Part shown: positions 1 through 10,889 of the stretch, piece after piece
Layout of the letters: each line of letters begins with the position of its first letter
Position numbering within the stretch: the stretch's first letter is position 1
NCBI GenBank assembly: GCA_949317995.1
Contig: OX439050.1
Coordinates: 5,022,001-5,086,000, forward strand
From: Acholoe squamosa
Taxonomy: Eukaryota > Annelida > Polychaeta > Phyllodocida > Polynoidae
Reading direction: 5' to 3'
Length of the DNA stretch: 64,000 bases
Translations under genes and position numbers: made by a program
The notes under the pieces: generated by a model
Databases searched by the model: none
What the model was told of the DNA's origin: nothing
The model's input: the letters and a program-made list of their open reading frames with translations, nothing else

Positions 1-590
1 ATCTGAAACCTCCCCAGCCGGGAGGGTGATGTGGACAGAGGCAGTGGGGCTCTAAACCTCTGAGAAAATTCTCTCCCATTTTCTATTACCCAAAGTCACA
101 AAATCATTGATAAGTTATAAGAAAAATTTACAGAAAATCTAAAACAAATCAGGAAATGACTTGATGAAATATAGAAAAAAAAAAGTCAGCCTATCTAGTA
201 ATAGAAATTACCTCTTTAAGAAAAAAACAGAAAGATTTGTAAACCAGGAGCCAGGAGTAGAAGGCCTCAATTGGACCCTTATCTTATCTCTTATCTCCGA
301 TCTTCTCAAAACTACTCCCGACTGACCACCAACTGAAAACCCAATATGTATGACCTACCATAAATTCCCGTAAGACCCTACTTATAAGCCGCGCCTCCCA
401 TGTATAGCAGACCTTGGGGTTAGGCTGTGTGTCTGTTCGTCCCCAGGCCCCCCATACTTCTCTCACATAACAGCAGGTGGCCACCACCATAGAAATGCTA
501 CTGTCAGGCCCCCACACGATTCTCCCTCTTCTGGGTTTTGCCTGAACTGAAGGTTCCTCCACCTAGTCAACATTGGGGGAGCTGTGGTAA
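1..590. other. Flank of the large transposon, no gene seen
   Basis: No coding region is supported here. A short stretch near 365-400 reads like the 'cttataagccgcg' word shared by the MITEs farther right, so it may be a worn copy. The ORF on the minus strand has no recognisable family and I treat it as chance. Confidence 0.4.
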
Positions 591-780
591 CACAGGGTGT
601 CCGGCAGACCTCTTTGAAAAAGTAGGACAAAAGTAGGACTGAAAACGTTCAAAAAGTAGGAGTAAAGTAGGAAAATATAAGAAAAAATACGATATATGTA
701 GAATAAACAATTCATGTGTAACAAACCTATTTATCCTCAGAATTGATATGCTTATATGTAGAATCTATTAGGATAATATT

Positions 781-1502
781 TCAGAACATATTTAAATGGT
801 ACTCAGTGTGTACCTGTATCGTTGGTATGTGAAACATGATATACAGTGGTTTCCATCGTTTACGGTTTTGGGCATTCCCAGTTTCGTCGTATTGTAATGT
901 GAAAGCACATCCAGTTTCACGGATCATACTAACAAGTTCCCTCTTGTAATATGGTCTGAGTCCATCTGAGAGCAGATATGACACTTTGGACTTGCTCAGT
1001 GAAAAGTGCTGTGATGTCACACAGCGAAACATTCTCTTAAATAAGTCAGACAATCCTTTACAAGACCGAAAGCTGAAGTTGCTCTCACATACTTTGTGGG
1101 CCCATAGGATTTCAGCAATGGCAGTCTGATCTTGCTGGAAAGCTGTCTGCACCATGAATGAAATAGGCTTAGCAGAGGTGCTTGGGTACTGTTTTGTCAC
1201 TTATGGTTGTTTCAGCACCATCTGATACAGATGCACTACCTGCTGCACTAGCACTTTTCTTTTCAAAGTGGCGCTGTGTGCTTCCAAATCTGGTTTTAGC
1301 AAAACCAGTATGCTTAACCCTTGATGCATGGGCTAGAACTTGCAGGAGACCTGTATTGTCTATTTAAAATGATTTGTTGCATAGTGTGCAGTAGGCTTTG
1401 TAAGCAGAACTTGGATCTACACGACACCACTGTTTGACTAAGTTTCCATTTTTATCTGTCTTATCTAACCAAGATTCTTGAAATTTTGTGGGATTTGGCA
1501 TG
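781..1502 (-). pseudogene. Broken zinc-finger (BED/TTF-like) hAT-type transposase, N-terminal part
   Basis: Read from the Met at 1502, the protein begins MPNPTKFQESWL and soon shows a zinc finger of the form C-x2-C ... H-x5-H (YCTLCNKSF, then HASRVKH), as in DNA-binding fingers of hAT-type transposases. After a low-complexity spacer comes a segment containing AEILWAHKVCE, FSFRSCKGLSDLF and TLQYDETGN, which resembles the start of an RNase-H-fold transposase core; its Asp is a candidate first catalytic acid. Reading is interrupted by one in-frame stop after the finger (TAA) and one frame change near 1190-1200. The C-terminal two thirds of a transposase, including the other catalytic acids, is absent. 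It cannot be active. Exact superfamily is inferred from short motifs. Confidence 0.6.
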
Positions 1503-1917
1503 TTTCTATAGAGTTCTATAGCAGGCTTTAATGATCTAGGTTACTTGATGGCAGATGAATCCATCACCAATCAATTGACCCAGCACCAGCAGTGCATAGC
1601 CTAAAACTAAAAGCACAGCAATGTTAAGGGAGTGCTATGCTTGTCCAAAAGTATCATGACAATCATAACAACATAACTGCAAGCAATTTTTTAAAGTTGT
1701 TTATTGGGAAAATTACATTTACAAGTAAGTGCAATTTTTAACCTGGCACCCACGCATTGTGGTAGTTATGCCAAGCCCCCTCCACTTTTCATTTTTATAC
1801 AACAGTCTGAGTAAACATTTCAATCAGTAATGGCCTCGTGTTTGTTATTAACATCAACAGTATATCATTAATACCGTAGCAAAAAATCACAAAAATGAAT
1901 CAACGATCAAAATAATG
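1503..1917. other. Transposon interior or LINE 3' untranslated sequence
   Basis: No gene. On the minus strand an AATAAA lies near 1703-1712, so part of this may be 3' untranslated sequence of the LINE rather than the host transposon. I could not place the junction, because no target duplication was found. Confidence 0.3.
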
Positions 1918-1967
1918 ATGAGATGAGATGAGGATGAGGTCTAACTTTAAATTTACACAGAAGTTTA

Positions 1968-4786
1968 TCACATGAAACAGTTCGGGTAGTCTCTCTTAAT
2001 GGAGTTCTTGAAATCAGATAGGGTCTCTATGACTGTGTATTTTGCTTTTAGTTGATTCCACCTCGTGCAGGCTCTATACAAGGAGCTTCGAATTACGATA
2101 GGTTTAAGACAGTGTGGTATTAACAATCTTTTTCCCTGATGGAAGCGGGTGGGTATATTTCTTTTATCAACTAGGTTTTCACACTTTGACAGGTAGAAGG
2201 CATAAAATAAAAGATGTTGATCTCTCCTATCTATAAGCTCCATACATTTGCTAGCATTTTTGATTTGTTCTGTTGTCATGGTTGGATTTTCTTCTAATTT
2301 AACTTTGAAAACAACTCTTAATGCCCAATTTTGTAATAATTGTAATTCCCTTGTTTCCCCTCGGTAATCTCTGTCCCAGACAAAATCACAATAATCAAAA
2401 GTTGGTAGCACCATAGTCTTAAAGATATCTAGGGCTGTAGGATTATCAACAAATTTTCTCACTCTAGCAAGTTGGAAGATTTTATGCCTTATATTCTGAG
2501 TACATTTTGTTCTATGGTTTGTAAACTTAAGTTCAGGGTCAAGATCAATGCCCAGATATGAAAAATTATACACTCTCTCTAAAACAGAATTGTTCAACAT
2601 AAAAACACTATTTTCATTTTGGGCCCCATTAAATAACATCCATTTGGTTTTCTTCTCATTAACAGTGAGGGAATTATGTAGACACCAGTTATACACAGCT
2701 TTTATGGCATTTTCCATTTCTTGTGGTGTGTTTACAGTTATCACGGCATCATCGGCGTAAGAGTGGTTTCGAATGCACCAACAGTTGGGAGAGAGTTAAT
2801 ATAGACCGAAAAGAGTACAGGACCTAGTACTGATCCCTGTGGGACTCCATAATCTAATTTTTTAGAAGTGGACAGTACATCATTCGCTATAGTATTTTGT
2901 GTTCTATTATTAAGGTAATTTTCAAAAAATTTACAAGTTGAAAAATCAAGTCCTAGTTTGGACATTTTTCCTAGTAATTTAGTATGTGAGACAGTATCAA
3001 AAGCCTTTTTGTAGTCTAGGTAGAGACAATATGAAGGTTTGTTCAATATAATGTTATTTATTATAGTGGATAGGTGTTCAGTTATAGCGGTCTGTGTGGA
3101 GTGTCCAGTTCTATAACCATGTTGCTTTGGGCATAATAACTTACAGTCATTCATATAGGTTTGGAGTCTTTTACATATGATTTTTTCTAGGATTTTTCCT
3201 GGTATTTGTAATAGACTTATGGGTCTAAGGTCATTTACATCAAGAGAGTTTGCCTTTTTGTATAGAGGGATGACTGTTCCAGCTTTCCATACAGTTGGGA
3301 AGACTGAAGAACGTAGGCATTGGTTATATAGCACTAGTATAACATCAGCAATGGCAAAGAAAGCATCCTTAATTATAAATGATTTACAGTGTTTTATAGC
3401 AGATGGTTTCTTAATATTAATATCTTTTATCAACTTAATCAGATCAATGTAAGAGATATCATACATGAGGTTGGTATTCAGAATAGGTTCTCCATAAGGT
3501 ATGTTAGTCATTGGATCCCCCTCACCAGGTGGGAGTTTTTTCGCTAGGTCTTCACCAATATTTACAAAGAAACTGTTTATGTATTCTGCACATTCGCCAG
3601 GGGGAACAATTAAGTTAGTAGTCCTATTTCTCAATTTAATAAGGGTACTACTGGTTTTATGTGGTAGAAGTTTATGTATAGCTTCCCAGAATTTAGCTGG
3701 GTCAGTCTTTCTAAATCTTAGTAATAGTTCAATTTCATTTTTTTGACTAAGAAAGAGCTCTCGTTTGACAATAAGTTTGTAATGCTTAGCTGCAGCCCAG
3801 TCACCATTAGATTTCGTGTATCTGGCTTTTCTATAAAGTTTGTCTCGTACCCTCATTAGTTCTAGTATTGGTTGTGTTAGCCATGGCGGTGTATAGTCTG
3901 GTATTTTCATCTTTTTTACCGGACATAAGCTGTCAAGCTTAGATATGATCACATTTATAATTCTATTCCACATCTCATTGGCATCGTCCAATGTTACAAT
4001 GTCATTCCAGTTATATTGTGTTAGCATATTTTTGAAGGTTAGGAAATCATATCGTCTGTAAGACCGTGCATATATGGTTTTCATTTTTAGTTTGACCTTT
4101 TCACATTTTAAAGTCAAATATATAGGGGTGTGGTCGGATATGTGTACGTCTATCAGGCCAGAGAAGGCAATGTTATGTACATTTGTATAAAAATGATCTA
4201 AGATAGTCCCTGATACGGGCCTTGTGATTTCATCGATGACTTGAAATAATTTATTACCGGTACAAAATTCATTCACAGTGGCATCTTCAACATCTTTTTT
4301 TCATAGTAGATTAATATTGAAATCTCCCATTACAATCAGTTTTCTGTTATTTGTTACATCTTTCAAAAGGGAGGTTAATTTATTATATATAGCACTCTTT
4401 TCCTTACTGTCTGGTGGTCGATAACATACAAAGATCTTATATTTTATTACATTTATTTGAACATCCACACACAATATTTCAAAATCATTATTTATGAATG
4501 AACAAGTGAGATCAGGGGTGGCTATATAGTGGTCTTTTAAGTATAACATAAAGCCTCCAGCATTTTTTTCTCTGCTTGGATACCTATCTAGTCTTATATA
4601 TTGATAGCCAGGAATGTGTAGGTCTGCGTCTAGTACTGAAGGCTTTAACCATGATTCTACAATACCAGTTATGTCGGAGTGAGAAATTAACCTGAAGGTG
4701 TCTGTTCTTTTACCGTATATAGAGCGGGTGTTTGTGCAAAATATCTTTAGACCCTTTTGTGATTTTATTTTATCTAATACCACCAT
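1968..4786 (-). CDS. LINE ORF2: apurinic-like endonuclease plus reverse transcriptase
   Basis: ORF2 makes the nicking and copying enzyme of the LINE. It starts at the ATG at 4786 (MVVLDKIKSQKGLKIF). The endonuclease domain shows NTRSI, IVESWL, FVCYRPPDS, GDFNINLL and the terminal SDHTPI motif. The reverse transcriptase shows LRPISLLQIPGKILE, QHGYRTGHST, CLYLDYKKAFDTVSH, YGVPQGSVLGPVLF and the catalytic YADD (near 2755). A thumb/C-terminal region follows (KYTVIETLSDFKNSI...). Total length is about 940 residues, normal for this group. Two lesions are visible: an in-frame TGA at about 4301-4303 just after GDFNINLL, and one frame change between PQGSVLG and YADD (about 2760-2800). No RNase H or zinc knuckle was seen. 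Confidence 0.85.
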
Positions 4787-5457
4787 TTTGATAGTGACCT
4801 ACAAAGGTAAATAAGTAGTATGAATGGAATGAATGATAAATGTGAGAGATGACCACAGTAAAGGCATATTCAGACTGTTTGACTGTCATTAGAAGGGGGT
4901 CTGGAGCGTGGACAGGATTTAGAAATATATATACATTATTATTAAGTGCATTGCTTTATTAGTTATGATAACGTAAAAAACTAAAAAGATGTTAGTAAGA
5001 GTCTAATCATATGTCAATATACCTATTGACTAGTGGGGGTAGGTAGGTACTACTATAACCTAGAATAGAATTCAGTCGGTCAGCTCAGCCCGGGCGCGCC
5101 CAGAGATTGGCTCGAGGTGGTATATTTCAATGTTTAATCAAGCGCGTCCACTGACCTAGAGACGCTGTAGGTTTAGTATAGAAAAAATCCGTTTTTGGAC
5201 GCGGCTTTCCAATATAGAGGAGTACTTGATAATAGACATTGAAACATACAGTTATAATAGACCAAGGTATATGTACATTTAGCAGGGTATTAACAAAGCA
5301 TGGTTTCAGTTTTCTACGTTCTAAAAGAGACAGTCCCCTCTTCAGATACTTCTAGTAAGAAAAACATACAGTCAGAGATACATACACATTAGCCCTGTAT
5401 CAGCATAAATGCTTTTGGGAACAATTGGTATGTCATGTCTAACCTATAAGTATAGTA
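4787..5457 (-). other. Long inter-ORF spacer of the LINE
   Basis: There are 670 bases between the ORF1 stop and the ORF2 start, and no ORF of convincing length in them. The stretch near 5085-5215 is GC-rich and holds the short inverted words aagcgcgtcc and ggacgcggct. A spacer this long is unusual in this LINE group, where ORFs often lie close together or overlap. It could be a translation-reinitiation region or an older insertion. Confidence 0.45.
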
Positions 5458-7264
5458 CTATCTCTTATTAGGGCTGAATGCAGTGAGCATTCTTTGCAGC
5501 TTGTTCGATCCCTGACTTTTTTCAATTTTCTCTTTATCAGAATATTTTTTGGATTTATCTTGCTGTCTGGTACTTGATCTCCTGTTGGTTGACATGATGG
5601 GGATCTGCTCTTTGTTTGAGGATGTGCTGGTAGTGACTGCTCTAGGGGGAGGGGAGCTGTGAGCAGCTTGTAGATCACTCATAGTTATAACTTGCTTGGT
5701 GGTAGCTGGAGTTATTCTGTTGGTCATGTTCACTGTGGGTGCCTTGTAGACTTCAGGTGGATGGACGGTCGTAGTTGTCAGTACTGGGGGGGGATGTGTA
5801 TTTGTAGTCGGGGCAGTCGTTTCATGGGCAGTTGTGGTCTGGGCAGCGATCGTAGTCTGAGTAGTCTCCAGTGCTGTCTGCGCTGGAGGAGTTAAAGGTA
5901 TGGTTGGGGTGGAGGTAGTGGCTGGCACAGCAGGAGCAATGGTCGCTTGGGGTGTAACCACTTGTTGTACATTCACTATATTGGGGTTAGTTTCGTCCAT
6001 TACTTCTTTGGCTAGGTCTGGATATTTCTCGCGCAAGATTCGCCTGACCTCCATGAGGATAATACCACCTTTGTTTTTGCCAGGGAACGTTCCATTTTTC
6101 AGAAGTTTCGAGTTTATCGATGTATCAGTACCCCAGTGGGGGGACGCTACACATTCCAGAAGTTTCCTATGGCCTGTGCCTAGTAGAATCTTGAGAAGAT
6201 TTTTGTCTTGCTCGTACTTCAAAATGTTCAAAGCTAGGAGTTCATCTTCATCAATATTGCGCCAGCCCTCACATTCAAATTTTGCAATCTTTTTAGCATC
6301 TAGGGGTGTTTCGCAGTCCAAAATTTTTTGAGCTTTTACAGGTTTTCCTGCAAATTTAGCTTTGGCATAGGCAAAGCCCTGCTCCACACTACGAAATGAC
6401 AGTCCATTTGTGACGATTTTACACTCATAGAAATTTGACAGTGGGGCTAGTTCCCCTTGGTAGGCGACATAGCTGTCTGTAACCACCGTCTTAGCATTTG
6501 CAAGTTGTAGTTCAGGGGGAAGATCTTTCAGAGCTTTATGTGGATAGTATTTTCCATTTACCAATAGGCCTCTTCCTCTTGGTTTGACATCTATTCCCAC
6601 TTCTTGACCTAGGTAAGCTATGGACCTGACATCAGATTTTTGTTTTTTTACAGCTGGGTTTGAGTCATCTGACAGAAATACTGATGGTTTCTTATGTTTT
6701 AACTCTCCTTTTCTAGAAAGAATGTAGTCCCTCACACAGGCCTTTGTCATAACAATCACCATGGTACGAGTTGCTTTGTTTGGTGGTCCCTGACGGAAGG
6801 CATAATCTATGTCATAATAATCAAGGCTTGGGTCAATGCTCAACAGCAACTGGTATGCTACATCCTTGGTGCGTTCTCCCTCTTGATAAGCTAGGCCTTC
6901 GACTACAATATTTTCGTCTTCTCAAGTTATTGTCCAGCACAGAGATTTGCTCCTTATTATCTTCAATGGTAGCTCTATTAACTCTAGTAGTACGTTGTAC
7001 TTCAGCCATATCAGTTTTCAGCTGTTTTAGTTCATTTTCAAGTGCTTTATTCTTGTTTTTAAGTTGGACAAGTTCATCGTAATTCCATTTGGTATTGTCA
7101 CTTATTGTAATGGCCTCCTCTTTGTATAGCTTCAGTACCTCACCTGTTTTTTCCTGTAAGGCAGCTATTGGAGAGTCTTTTTTCCCTAGGTTTAATGTTT
7201 GTAGATCTCTGATAGCATTCAAGAAGGGAGTATGGTCGCTTTCTTGGTAGTGTTTCTCCGCCAT
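5458..7264 (-). CDS. LINE ORF1: coiled coil + RRM/CTD + NADAR domain
   Basis: From the Met at 7264, about 115 residues are charged and heptad-like (LKNKNKALENELKQLKTDM), a coiled coil as in trimerising LINE ORF1 proteins. One frame change near 6915 leads into an RRM-like segment (NIVVEGLAYQEGERTKDV ... FRQGPPNKATRTMVIVM) and a CTD-like segment ending LLVNGKYYPHKALKDLP. From 6471 to 6016 is a complete NADAR (YbiA/DUF1768) domain: APLSNFYECKIV, SFRSVEQGFAYAKAKFAGK, a conserved Trp in EGWRNI, KYEQDKNLLKILLGTG, HWGTD and PGKNKGGIILMEVRRIL. A Thr/Pro-rich linker and a basic C-terminus (KSKKYSDKEKIEK) follow. NADAR proteins act on ADP-ribose linked compounds, including ADP-ribosylated guanosine. 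Its role in a LINE is inference. Confidence 0.85.
6016..6471 (-). other. NADAR domain inside LINE ORF1
   Basis: About 152 residues align by eye over the whole YbiA/NADAR family: the LSNFY entry, SVEQ with its Glu, the Trp after ~40 residues, WGxD, and the closing GKN..G..LMEVR with its Glu. None of the motifs expected to line the active site is missing, and the domain is free of stops. It lies between the RRM/CTD unit and a Thr-rich linker, in frame with both, so it belongs to the LINE protein and is not a separate host gene. Confidence 0.9.
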
Positions 7265-7550
7265 TGTTGTGGTTTGTAGCCGGCTGTCACGGTGTAGAAG
7301 CTAAGTGAGTACAGGTATGCCCGAGCTGAGACGACCCCTAATATCGCCCACTTGACGACATCTCAGAGTAAAAACTCCTAAAATAAGGTTAAAAGTAGGG
7401 TTTTTCCTTATGAAAACCTTATCGGGCTTGGCACTAGACATTCGATAAGCCTCCCTGAAGATTTGGTGAAGTTGCTGCACAGATATCCTTCAAAATCCCA
7501 TAATTATCTGTCACACGCTCTCGCAGTAGACTCACTCACAGACGGCCATT
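7265..7550 (-). other. LINE 5' untranslated / promoter region
   Basis: This is the sequence upstream of the ORF1 start on the minus strand; LINEs of this group carry an internal promoter here. No specific element was recognised, and the 5' boundary is an estimate. Confidence 0.4.
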
Positions 7551-8371
7551 ACAGGTTGAATGTTCTGAATGTTTTCTACATTGGCACTCCATGGTTTAAA
7601 ATATAGATTTCAGCCAACACTGACACCATTAGTCTCTTATTGACGTTTCATGTAGCCACCTTTTGATATTACCTCCCTGATCACTATCAGTCAGGTGTTT
7701 GCATGTATTCTGTTAAAGGGTTTATGAGTGAAACATTAGTATCTGAGGTCCATGTAGTTTTAGACACACAAAGCCAAAATTCCAACTTGTTTGAATAATA
7801 CTACAGATGGCTTTTGCTAGTGCCAAAACCCTACAATTGGTTTGTATGAACTGTTCTCCATATTCCATATATCACGTCAATATGAATGTACCTGCTGCTA
7901 TAACACCGGACAAAAATGTAAAAAGGAAAATCATGCATGAATAAAAGTGGATGACTTTTTCACACAAAAAAAAAGAAAAAAAAAAGTATAATACTAGTTC
8001 TAATGCTCAAAGAATATATGTCCACCATGTCAATCACTAACCATCACCACACAACTAACTTTAGCATAATGAATTGATACACCAATGGTGTCAGAATTGG
8101 CTCTTTCATACCACAACCTGAAACTTTAATGAAGATGTCATTAATAAATACTGCAAATTGCAAAGATACAACTCACATGCTGAGTCATAGATATCTTAGA
8201 TAACAGTAAAACTGCACTATTCATAAACCATGTGGAGGCTAAATGTAGTAGTGCTACAACTCCACTACTCAGTTTCTTACAAGTACTAAAGGACATGGCA
8301 AAATTTGTACCAGATAATAATGCAAATGATATTACAGAATTTGCTATTGTAGAGGTCGGCAAAAACGTCTC
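7551..8371. other. Interior of the hAT-like transposon, no gene
   Basis: AT-rich sequence with an A-tract at 7965-7985. I see no coding or structural RNA feature. Confidence 0.4.
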
Positions 8372-8442
8372 TGGAGACACCGGGATTCGAACCTGGGTCT
8401 CTCGCTTGCAAGTGGAGTGCTCTACTGCTGAGCTACATCCCC
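8372..8442 (-). tRNA. tRNA-Ala(TGC)-like sequence, probably a tRNA-derived repeat
   Basis: On the minus strand a 71-base sequence starts GGGGATGTAGCTCAGCAG and ends TGTCTCCA. The 7-bp acceptor stem (with G-U pairs), the D arm (GCTC...GAGC), a 7-base anticodon loop CTTGCAA with anticodon TGC (alanine), and the T arm with GGTTCGAATCC all fold. Two anticodon-stem pairs and one T-stem pair mismatch. Pol III A and B boxes are intact. It lies inside a transposon, so it may be a tRNA pseudogene or a SINE head rather than a working tRNA gene. Confidence 0.6.
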
Positions 8443-9139
8443 TGGCTTGACATTCTCTGTCACCAACATGGCCGCTTTCTGACATTTCCACCTTCCACCT
8501 ACCTCTGGATCGGTATGGTATACATCGGGAGAGTGACACCATCAAGTGAACAGTCCTCTGTCCGCGAGGCATCTGCGCACCCGAGGGGGGAATGAACCCC
8601 TACACTATCTACCCAAAGTAATGTTACTAGCCAGTACGAGACTAAATGATAAAACATATAAGAGGAGGAAAATCGTTCACATGCCATAGTTTTGGTAAGA
8701 AAATCAGGTACTCCTTAATAATTTACCATGCCTGTGATAAGTTCCCTCAGGTACCTCATTGGGAACTACAATAGCCTATGCATGGCACACATTAAGACTT
8801 GAGGGTTGATTTCACGTGACATAAGTTACTATAAACATGTACTGACACAAGCAAGATGTGCTTCAAAGCAACTAACAGTATTTTTATATTGCACATGCCA
8901 AAGCAAAATAAAAAAGTAGGAAAAAGTAGGTATTTTGGAGAAAAAGTAGGAAAAATAGCAAAATCATAAAAAATAGGAAAAAACTAGGAAAAGTAGGATC
9001 GCCGGACACCCTGGGTAACAGCAAGGTCTGCTATAAGCCACAACTCAACCTTAGAAAATACTCACCATGAGCTTATAAATCACTGCTGTAGTTCTTTAGT
9101 ATCAAAGCCCTGCCTATAACTTATAAGCAGGACAGGGTC

Positions 9140-9371
9140 ATTCTAAAGGCGAGGGAGTGAGTGAGTCCCTCGTATAAGCCGCCTCCCTTGTATAAGCCGC
9201 ACCCTGACTTTACGTGAATGTAATAAGCTGCATCCGAGGCCTGAAATTTGGCGCCATAGTGCTAATTACCCTCGTATAAGCCGCACCCAGACTTTGGGCC
9301 AATCATATAAGCCTAATTTTGATTTAGATTCCGGTATAAGGCGCGGCTTATACGATAGCACTTACAGTAAT
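9140..9371. mobile_element. Worn MITE of the TATAAGCCGC group
   Basis: Several 'tcgtataagccgcaccc' words in direct and inverted form (9170-9350) end in a 'ttatacgatagcacttacagtaa' stretch. This is a degenerate relative of the TA-flanked MITEs. Confidence 0.5.
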
Positions 9372-9589
9372 AGGTGTTTTGACACCATTCGGACAGCTAA
9401 AGTCATATTCGGATGAGAAAACTACATTATACATTTTTAACGATGTGTCGGTGCCCATGCACCATACACACTGAGAGGAAAGGAAAGAGAAGACGTAGAC
9501 CCTTTTTAACTGGGCTAGGGAAGCTCAATTCTATGAGCTGAACCTTGGGTCTGAAATGGACTTTTTGAAATCCTGGATGCGAAATTGAC

Positions 9590-9764
9590 ATTGATGCAGT
9601 AGGCAGTCAATAATGGCTTTAAATGCATCAACATGATGCATGAATATAGCCCTGGTAAGTAACTCACAAGGGCTATATTTATGTATCATGCCGACCCTTC
9701 AGGGTTGACGGGCTTCCCTAGCCCACTTAAAAGGGTCTATATCTCCTCTTTCCTTTCCCCTCAG
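9590..9764. repeat. GATGCA/TGCATC hairpin repeat
   Basis: Inverted words: 'catcaacatgatgcatgaat', then 'ccctggtaagtaactcacaagggc', then 'atcatgccgaccct'. One hairpin unit of the dispersed family. Confidence 0.7.
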
Positions 9765-9893
9765 GATGTGTGTGGTGCACATATGCGTGGACACTGACAC
9801 ATTCCTCTGTTAAATTATCAACCTGTGAAGCATGGGATAGCCACTTCGTGCCGCTAAAGTGCTGTAAAACACAAATCAATCAATCAATCAACC
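9765..9893 (+). mobile_element. SINE/LINE 3' tail with (AATC)n
   Basis: About 105 bases ending 'gctaaagtgctgtaaaacac' followed by AATC repeats. The same sequence recurs at 14862-14993, with the same tail. The form (3' body plus short tetranucleotide tail) suits a CR1/L2-type LINE 3' end or a SINE that borrows it. Confidence 0.6.
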
Positions 9894-10436
9894 TACAGGG
9901 TTGATACTCTCGCGGTGGGTAGGCATGATGCTCTAATGAAGAGCTGATGCCAGCATTAGAACACCAACAGACAACTCCCTCCCTTACTATCCCTTACCCT
10001 AACAGACCCTGTATGTCTCTGCATACTGTAAGTGACAATAACACCAACAGATATCACTTATCTGTTTTAACCCTTTAAATGCATCAACATGATGCATGAA
10101 TGTAGCCCTGGTGAGTAACTCACAAGGGCTATATTCATGCATCATGCCGACCCTACAGGGTTGATATGCTCACGGTGGGTTGGCATGATGCATTAATGAA
10201 GAGCTGATACCAGCATTAGAACATGACGTCTTCCTCTGAGCATGATGCCATGGACCCTGCACCCTCAAGCCCTAACCCTTTAAGGACCACTAATGCAGGA
10301 GTGCATCATGCCCATTGGTCGCCATGATGCACCAATGAAGTGCTGGTAAGACTGCTCACCAGCACTTCATTGGAGTATCATAACGACGCTCCTTGGGCGC
10401 ATCAATTATGTGTGCTGGCATGATGCATAAATGCAT
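9894..10436. repeat. GATGCA/TGCATC hairpin repeats
   Basis: Two or three hairpin units. One starts after 'ttaaccctttaaatgcatca' (about 10070) and one after 'cctaaccctttaaggaccac' (about 10270), showing the TTAACCCTTTA end typical of the family. Confidence 0.7.
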
Positions 10437-10673
10437 TACCGTATTCTCCCGCGTAGAAGACGCAGTGCGCGTATAAGACGCACCTCAAACTCAGCAAAGG
10501 CCTTTTCGCGTATAAGACGCACCTCTTAGGGCTTAATTTTGTAAATTCAGTACTGTTCTATAGTAAAATTACCCCTCGTATAAGACGCACCCCCAACTTG
10601 AGACTAAGCTATAAGAAGCACCAGCCTTTTGTTTGGCGTATAAGATGCGTCTTATACGCGGGAGTTTACGGTA
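10437..10673. mobile_element. TA-flanked MITE, copy 1
   Basis: Starts TA|CCGTATTCTCCCGCG and ends CGCGGGAGTTTACGG|TA. Inside are repeated GTATAAGACGCAC words in both orientations and the conserved 'tactgttctatagtaaaatt' core. Confidence 0.85.
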
Positions 10674-10889
10674 GTATTACTGAAGACTTCAACAGAAGGG
10701 CTAAGTCCCCCCTACCTACCCAGTGTGTTTTGGCATGCTGTGAGACACAATAACACCAACAGATATCATTATCTTCCCCCAGCATGCCCCACACACATAA
10801 ATACACACACCATGTGTTCCATGTCAACAACCACCTGTCAATGGTAAAAAAAGTACCGTTAACACTGGTACTATATGAGAGAATTTAAG

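Larger units (their letters stand above)
1918..7550 (-). mobile_element. Near full-length LINE (Jockey/CR1-L2 group) with NADAR-bearing ORF1
   Basis: On the minus strand the order is a 5' untranslated region (about 7550-7265), ORF1 (7264-5458), a long 670-base spacer, ORF2 with endonuclease and reverse transcriptase (4786-1968), and a short 3' end with CTCAT-rich repeats (1938-1918). The AP-endonuclease fold and the RT motifs place it in the Jockey/CR1-L2 group; the exact clade is not settled. I count only three coding lesions over about 4.7 kb, so the copy looks fairly young. It sits inside the 591-9014 DNA transposon. Both outer ends are estimates. Confidence 0.8.
591..9014 (-). mobile_element. 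hAT-like DNA transposon with nested LINE
   Basis: The left end reads CAGGGTGTCCGGC and the right end is its inverse complement, GCCGGACACCCTG. The 7 bases ggtaaca lie immediately outside both ends (584-590 and 9015-9021), as expected of a target-site duplication. Both subterminal regions carry AAAGTAGG words (about 610-670 and 8905-9000). The strand follows the transposase remnant at 781-1502. A LINE makes up about 5.6 kb of the interior, so the DNA element itself was roughly 2.8 kb and is non-autonomous. hAT-like is inferred from the transposase; the 7-bp duplication is unusual for classic 8-bp hAT elements. Confidence 0.7.

Noticed and set aside
6016-6471. A separate host NADAR gene
   Set aside because: The domain is in the same frame as the preceding RRM/CTD unit and is bracketed by LINE sequence.
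8141-8572. 143-residue ORF on the minus strand over the tRNA-like sequence
   Set aside because: It overlaps the tRNA-like sequence and shows no protein family.
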